A DNA stretch of 64,000 bases from Sporosarcina sp. FSL K6-1508 (GTDB lineage: Bacteria > Bacillota > Bacilli > Bacillales_A > Planococcaceae). The notes below the pieces were generated by a model that searched no databases, was not told the origin of the DNA, and worked only from the letters and a program-made list of their open reading frames with translations. Both the position numbers and the translations under genes were made by a program. Of this stretch, positions 61,642 through 64,000 are shown piece after piece. Location of the stretch: NCBI RefSeq assembly GCF_038007465.1, contig NZ_JBBOXF010000001.1, positions 832,501 to 896,500 of the forward strand, written 5' to 3'. Position 1 is the first letter of the stretch; the number at the start of each line of letters is the position of its first letter.

Positions 61642-61764
61642 TTGCTCTAAGTACTAAGGCTTTTTCAGTGGCCTCCCAAAATCCCTTGTAAAGCGTATAC
61701 GCTGTATTCATTTGTTCAACATATATAGTGTTGGATTCAGTTAGTTACTGGTTGTTTTTTTAGC

Positions 61765-61992
61765 TTAATCTTCTGGTGAACCGATTACTTCGTGTTTGAT
61801 TTCATCGAATGCTTTTTGGAGGTTACATGAATAAAGTTTTTTTACCTCTTCGTTTATAGTCGTTATTTTTCCAATCTGATCTTCGTAATAAGAATAGGTT
61901 GAAGACAGTGATTGTGATTCGCTTATGATGAGGTTTGTCATTAAGACATGTTTGAATGCGTCCAGGTAATATTCTTTTGTTCCAAGTTCCAT
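61765..61992 (-). CDS. Small protein of unknown function (75 aa)
   Basis: This 75-residue acidic, helical protein starts MELGTKEYYLDAFKHVLMTNL. ATG 61992 follows an AGAAAGGGATT site at good spacing. It follows the sORF terminator on the same strand. I do not recognise the family; helical spacing and composition suggest a small cytoplasmic protein. Confidence 0.55.
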   Translation of the reverse strand: MELGTKEYYLDAFKHVLMTNLIISESQSLSSTYSYYEDQIGKITTINEEVKKLYSCNLQKAFDEIKHEVIGSPED

Positions 61993-62021
61993 TGGCTAAA
62001 ATCCCTTTCTATTATGGAAAT

Positions 62022-62059
62022 AAAAAAAGCATCTTCCTCGTTACTCGTAAGGAAGATGC
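62022..62059 (-). terminator. Intrinsic terminator after the riboswitch-linked ORF
   Basis: On the minus strand, GCATCTTCCT / AGGAAGATGC with an 11-nt loop is followed by seven Ts. The stem begins at the stop codon of the 54-codon ORF, so it ends the cobalamin-riboswitch transcript. Confidence 0.92.
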
Positions 62060-62223
62060 TAGTATGCGTAAATTTGTATGGTCGCTTGTTGCCGTAACGA
62101 ATAATTCATAACCAGAAGAACACTATTGAAAGCATAGCGAAAGAAGAGGAATGGATTCCTCCTGTGTTTCTTTCCGATTACGTTTTCTCGTACGGCGGCT
62201 TTTACAAGTAATTGCTCGATCAT
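62059..62223 (-). CDS. 54-codon ORF behind a cobalamin riboswitch
   Basis: ATG 62223 opens a 54-codon frame (MIEQLLVKAAVRENVIGKKH .. QIYAY), basic and with a short hydrophobic stretch (FNSVLLVMNYS). The AGGAGGTGT site lies 14 bp upstream of this ATG, which is long. It is better spaced (6 bp) for a GTG that opens only three codons (GTG CGG CTA TGA), whose stop overlaps the ATG (CTATGA). This may be a leader peptide coupled to the sORF, a small B12-controlled protein, or the remnant of a deleted gene. I do not recognise the sequence. Confidence 0.5.
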   Translation of the reverse strand: MIEQLLVKAAVRENVIGKKHRRNPFLFFRYAFNSVLLVMNYSLRQQATIQIYAY

Positions 62224-62270
62224 AGCCGCACTTAACACCTCCTATCCGCGTAGGGTATTGGTGTGTACTG

Positions 62271-62440
62271 AAATAGGCAGGTCTCCTGGCTCATGATCAT
62301 CGCGTTCTTTTCCCTTCCCATTACGAATTAGTAACAGTGGAATTAAAAAGATTGCTCCCATTTACAGTTGCGGGACAGCGTCGGTTTTTCACCGAACTTC
62401 CCATTTAAGCTTTCATACAAACGTAAAAAAGCACCTAATT
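62271..62440 (-). ncRNA. Cobalamin (B12) riboswitch
   Basis: On the minus strand the element shows the B12-box AGCCAGGAGACCTGC (about 62279-62293) and the conserved GTCCCGCAACTGTAA-type core. GGGAAGTTCGGTGAAAAACCGA lies 5' of it, and P1 closes as AAATTAGG / CCTATTT. All RF00174 landmarks are in the right order. Downstream, ACACC..CCTA / TAGG..GGTGT can form a hairpin that hides the ribosome-binding site, pointing to translational control. A -10-like TATAGT at about 62469-62474 lies upstream. Confidence 0.93.
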
Positions 62441-62595
62441 TCTACACGTTATTCAGTTGTGCTTTTACTATAACATACATATCGTCCGACTTAACGCGAT
62501 TGCTAAACAAGGGACATATTATTGGCCCTTTACCGCAAATTTGGACAAGAAAAGTTCTATCTACCTTACTATACTCAACTTAAGGGGGATAGAAA

Positions 62596-63828
62596 ATGAA
62601 CAGATTAAAAACAACAGATCCATATCGAGTTTACATTTTTACATGCTTCTTATCGCAATTGTTTTTCACATTTATATTTACGGTGAACCTGTTGTATCAT
62701 GTGCAAACTGTAAAGCTTGATCCGCTACAACTCGTGTTAATAGGGACTGTTTTGGAGCTATCCGTTTTTCTTTTTGAGATTCCAACTGGAGTTGTTTCGG
62801 ATTTGAAAAGCCGGAAGTTATCTATAATAATTGGGTATATTTTAATAGGAATCGGTTTTTTAATTGAAGGGGTATTTCCCTATTTTGTAACGGTGCTAGT
62901 GGCTCAAATCGCATGGGGGATTGGCTATACCTTTACTAGTGGCTCTCAGCAAGCCTGGATTGCGGATGAAATAGGGGAGGAACGTGCTTCGCAGGCATTT
63001 ATAAAAGGAGCAAAGGCTGGAAACCTCGGCCAAGTCATAGCAATTCCGCTAAGTATTGCTATGGGCTTTTTCATGATTAACTTGCCAATCATTATCGGTG
63101 GGCTATGCATGGTTGGATTGGCCGTCTATTTAATGATTTTCATGAAAGAAGAAAACTTTAAACCATTAGATAAAGAAGAAAGAATATCTACATGGGAGAG
63201 TATGAAGGGAAATATGGGCAAAATTGTTTTCCATTCTAAAGCTAGTTTCATCATGCGAATGCTATTCCTTATCGCTTTAGTCGTTGGATTTTATAGCGAA
63301 GGTTTTGACCGTTTATGGATCTCACATTTTTTTGAAGGCTCAAATATATCAACGTTAACGGATGAAAAATTAGTCGTGATAATGGGGGGCATTCAATTTA
63401 TTGTCGTGCTCGTTTCCTTTGCAGCACTCCACTTTTTGAATCGAAGTGCAATCCACCAGAATTTAAGACGCATCTACGTTGTTCTTTTTGTAGCAAGTTT
63501 TCTAATCGTCATTTCATTAATTGGTTTTGCGTACTCAACTTACGTGATCAGCTTGCTAATCTTTTATGTGATTATCCAAGTAACAAGGCAAGTCATGTAT
63601 CCATTAGAAGACATTTGGCTTAATAAAATTATTCCTGATTCCTCTACACGGGCAACGTTCTTTTCGGTAAAAGGCCAAGTGGATGCCATTGGTCAAATTG
63701 GAGGAGGTCCGATAATTGGAGTTGTAGCGTCAACCTTTACAATAAAAATCGCACTCATTGTTAGTGCAATTTTATTAACTCCAGTATTGTTTCTATATAA
63801 AATAATTTTGAATAAATCTAGAGGGTGA
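62596..63828 (+). CDS. MFS transporter
   Basis: This 410-aa major-facilitator protein has 12 predicted helices and a motif-A-like loop in GVVSDLKSRKLSIIIGYI between helices 2 and 3. It resembles tetracycline-type drug exporters and other uncharacterised MFS proteins of Bacillales. The start ATG follows AAGGGGGATAG. It is divergent from the cobalamin riboswitch, so it might be functionally linked, but it lies on the other strand and is not the riboswitch's target. Confidence 0.9.
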   Translation: MNRLKTTDPYRVYIFTCFLSQLFFTFIFTVNLLYHVQTVKLDPLQLVLIGTVLELSVFLFEIPTGVVSDLKSRKLSIIIGYILIGIGFLIEGVFPYFVTVLVAQIAWGIGYTFTSGSQQAWIADEIGEERASQAFIKGAKAGNLGQVIAIPLSIAMGFFMINLPIIIGGLCMVGLAVYLMIFMKEENFKPLDKEERISTWESMKGNMGKIVFHSKASFIMRMLFLIALVVGFYSEGFDRLWISHFFEGSNISTLTDEKLVVIMGGIQFIVVLVSFAALHFLNRSAIHQNLRRIYVVLFVASFLIVISLIGFAYSTYVISLLIFYVIIQVTRQVMYPLEDIWLNKIIPDSSTRATFFSVKGQVDAIGQIGGGPIIGVVASTFTIKIALIVSAILLTPVLFLYKIILNKSRG

Positions 63829-63845
63829 ATTGTTCACCCCTTTTG
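63822..63845. terminator. Short terminator between MFS and GyrI-like genes
   Basis: Stem GGGTGAA / TTCACCC followed by CTTTT on the plus strand. It includes the last bases of the MFS gene and lies between convergent genes. Confidence 0.65.
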
Positions 63846-64000
63846 TCTTACTTTTATCGGTAGGTAGATTTCCATATAGATTTTTTCGTACTCCCAGTCA
63901 TGACAGCGTTCGTCATAATATTCAAAGTCAAAGCCTGTTTCATCGACTTCATAAAAAGATTGAGGTAACCAGTCTTCCAAAATATAGTGCCAAGTTCCTT
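63834..64000 (-). CDS. GyrI-like/effector-binding domain protein (partial, C-terminus)
   Basis: Only the last 55 codons are in the window; the 5' end lies beyond 64000. The residues read WHYILEDWLPQSFYEVDE, then FDFEYYDERCHDWE and MEIYLPIKV, a pattern like the C-terminus of AraC-effector-binding (GyrI-like) domains. The upstream domain structure cannot be seen, so it could be a stand-alone GyrI-like protein or the effector half of a regulator. Confidence 0.6.
   Translation of the reverse strand, partial: GTWHYILEDWLPQSFYEVDETGFDFEYYDERCHDWEYEKIYMEIYLPIKVRQKG

Noticed and set aside
46520..62000. A third SCC-like cassette to the right of att site 3.
   Set aside because: No further copy of the 18-bp rlmH end is visible downstream on either strand, so no boundary can be drawn.
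62368..62720. Plus-strand frames opposite the cobalamin riboswitch and into the MFS gene.
   Set aside because: They cross the structured RNA and the start of an unmistakable MFS gene, and have no ribosome-binding site.

Overview
This window is the replication-origin region of a low-G+C, Gram-positive, probably endospore-forming bacterium, most likely Planococcaceae (Sporosarcina-like). The evidence is the classic Bacillales origin order (gyrA-gyrB-recF-yaaA-dnaN-dnaA | rpmH-rnpA-yidC-jag-mnmE-mnmG-rsmG-noc-soj-parB), a YyaC-family spore protease homologue, the complete walRKHIJ-htrA cluster and rlmH. The genus is an inference from gene order and protein resemblance; no search was run.

Layout. 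1-7725 (minus strand): the 3'-truncated gyrA, then gyrB, recF, yaaA, dnaN and dnaA. A bipartite oriC flanks dnaA. One half (about 7772-8086) is a DnaA-box cluster. The other half (about 6215-6375) has DnaA boxes, a DnaA-trio-like run and an AT-rich unwinding stretch between dnaA and dnaN. 8147-38707 is mostly plus strand and mostly core: ribosomal protein L34/RNase P, membrane insertion, tRNA modification, chromosome segregation (Noc, ParA, ParB, two parS sites), MscS, YchF, rpsF-ssb-rpsR, yybS-gdpP-rplI-dnaB, a LysM/G5/M23 cell-wall hydrolase, the WalRK cell-wall regulon with its accessory proteins, HtrA, a CxxH/CxxC protein and RlmH.

From the last codons of rlmH (38690) the window becomes accessory. 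An 18-bp sequence ending rlmH recurs exactly at 43349 and 46502, always in the same orientation. rlmH 3' is the attachment site used by staphylococcal cassette chromosome (SCC) elements, and the 18-mer resembles the SCC att core. I read 38708-46519 as two tandem SCC-like cassettes without visible ccr recombinase genes. Cassette 1 carries a c-di-GMP-I (GEMM) riboswitch plus terminator controlling a chemoreceptor, and a secreted amidase with one SLH module whose reading frame ends inside the att copy. Cassette 2 carries only a two-component system.

46520-64000 is a mosaic of small transcription units: a GAF-domain fragment, an F420-0:L-glutamate ligase-like gene divergent from a LysR regulator, a MarR/MFS pair with a palindromic operator, an ABC exporter, a PadR/CPBP-protease pair, an NCS2 purine-type permease, a methyltransferase, a Tet(M)-like ribosomal-protection GTPase, small unknown ORFs and an MFS transporter. 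These are interspersed with several families of intergenic repeats. A cobalamin riboswitch on the minus strand (about 62271-62440) precedes only a 54-codon ORF and a terminator, so it controls either an undescribed small protein or the remains of a lost gene.

Starts were chosen by ribosome-binding site and family length, so several differ from the longest possible reading frame.
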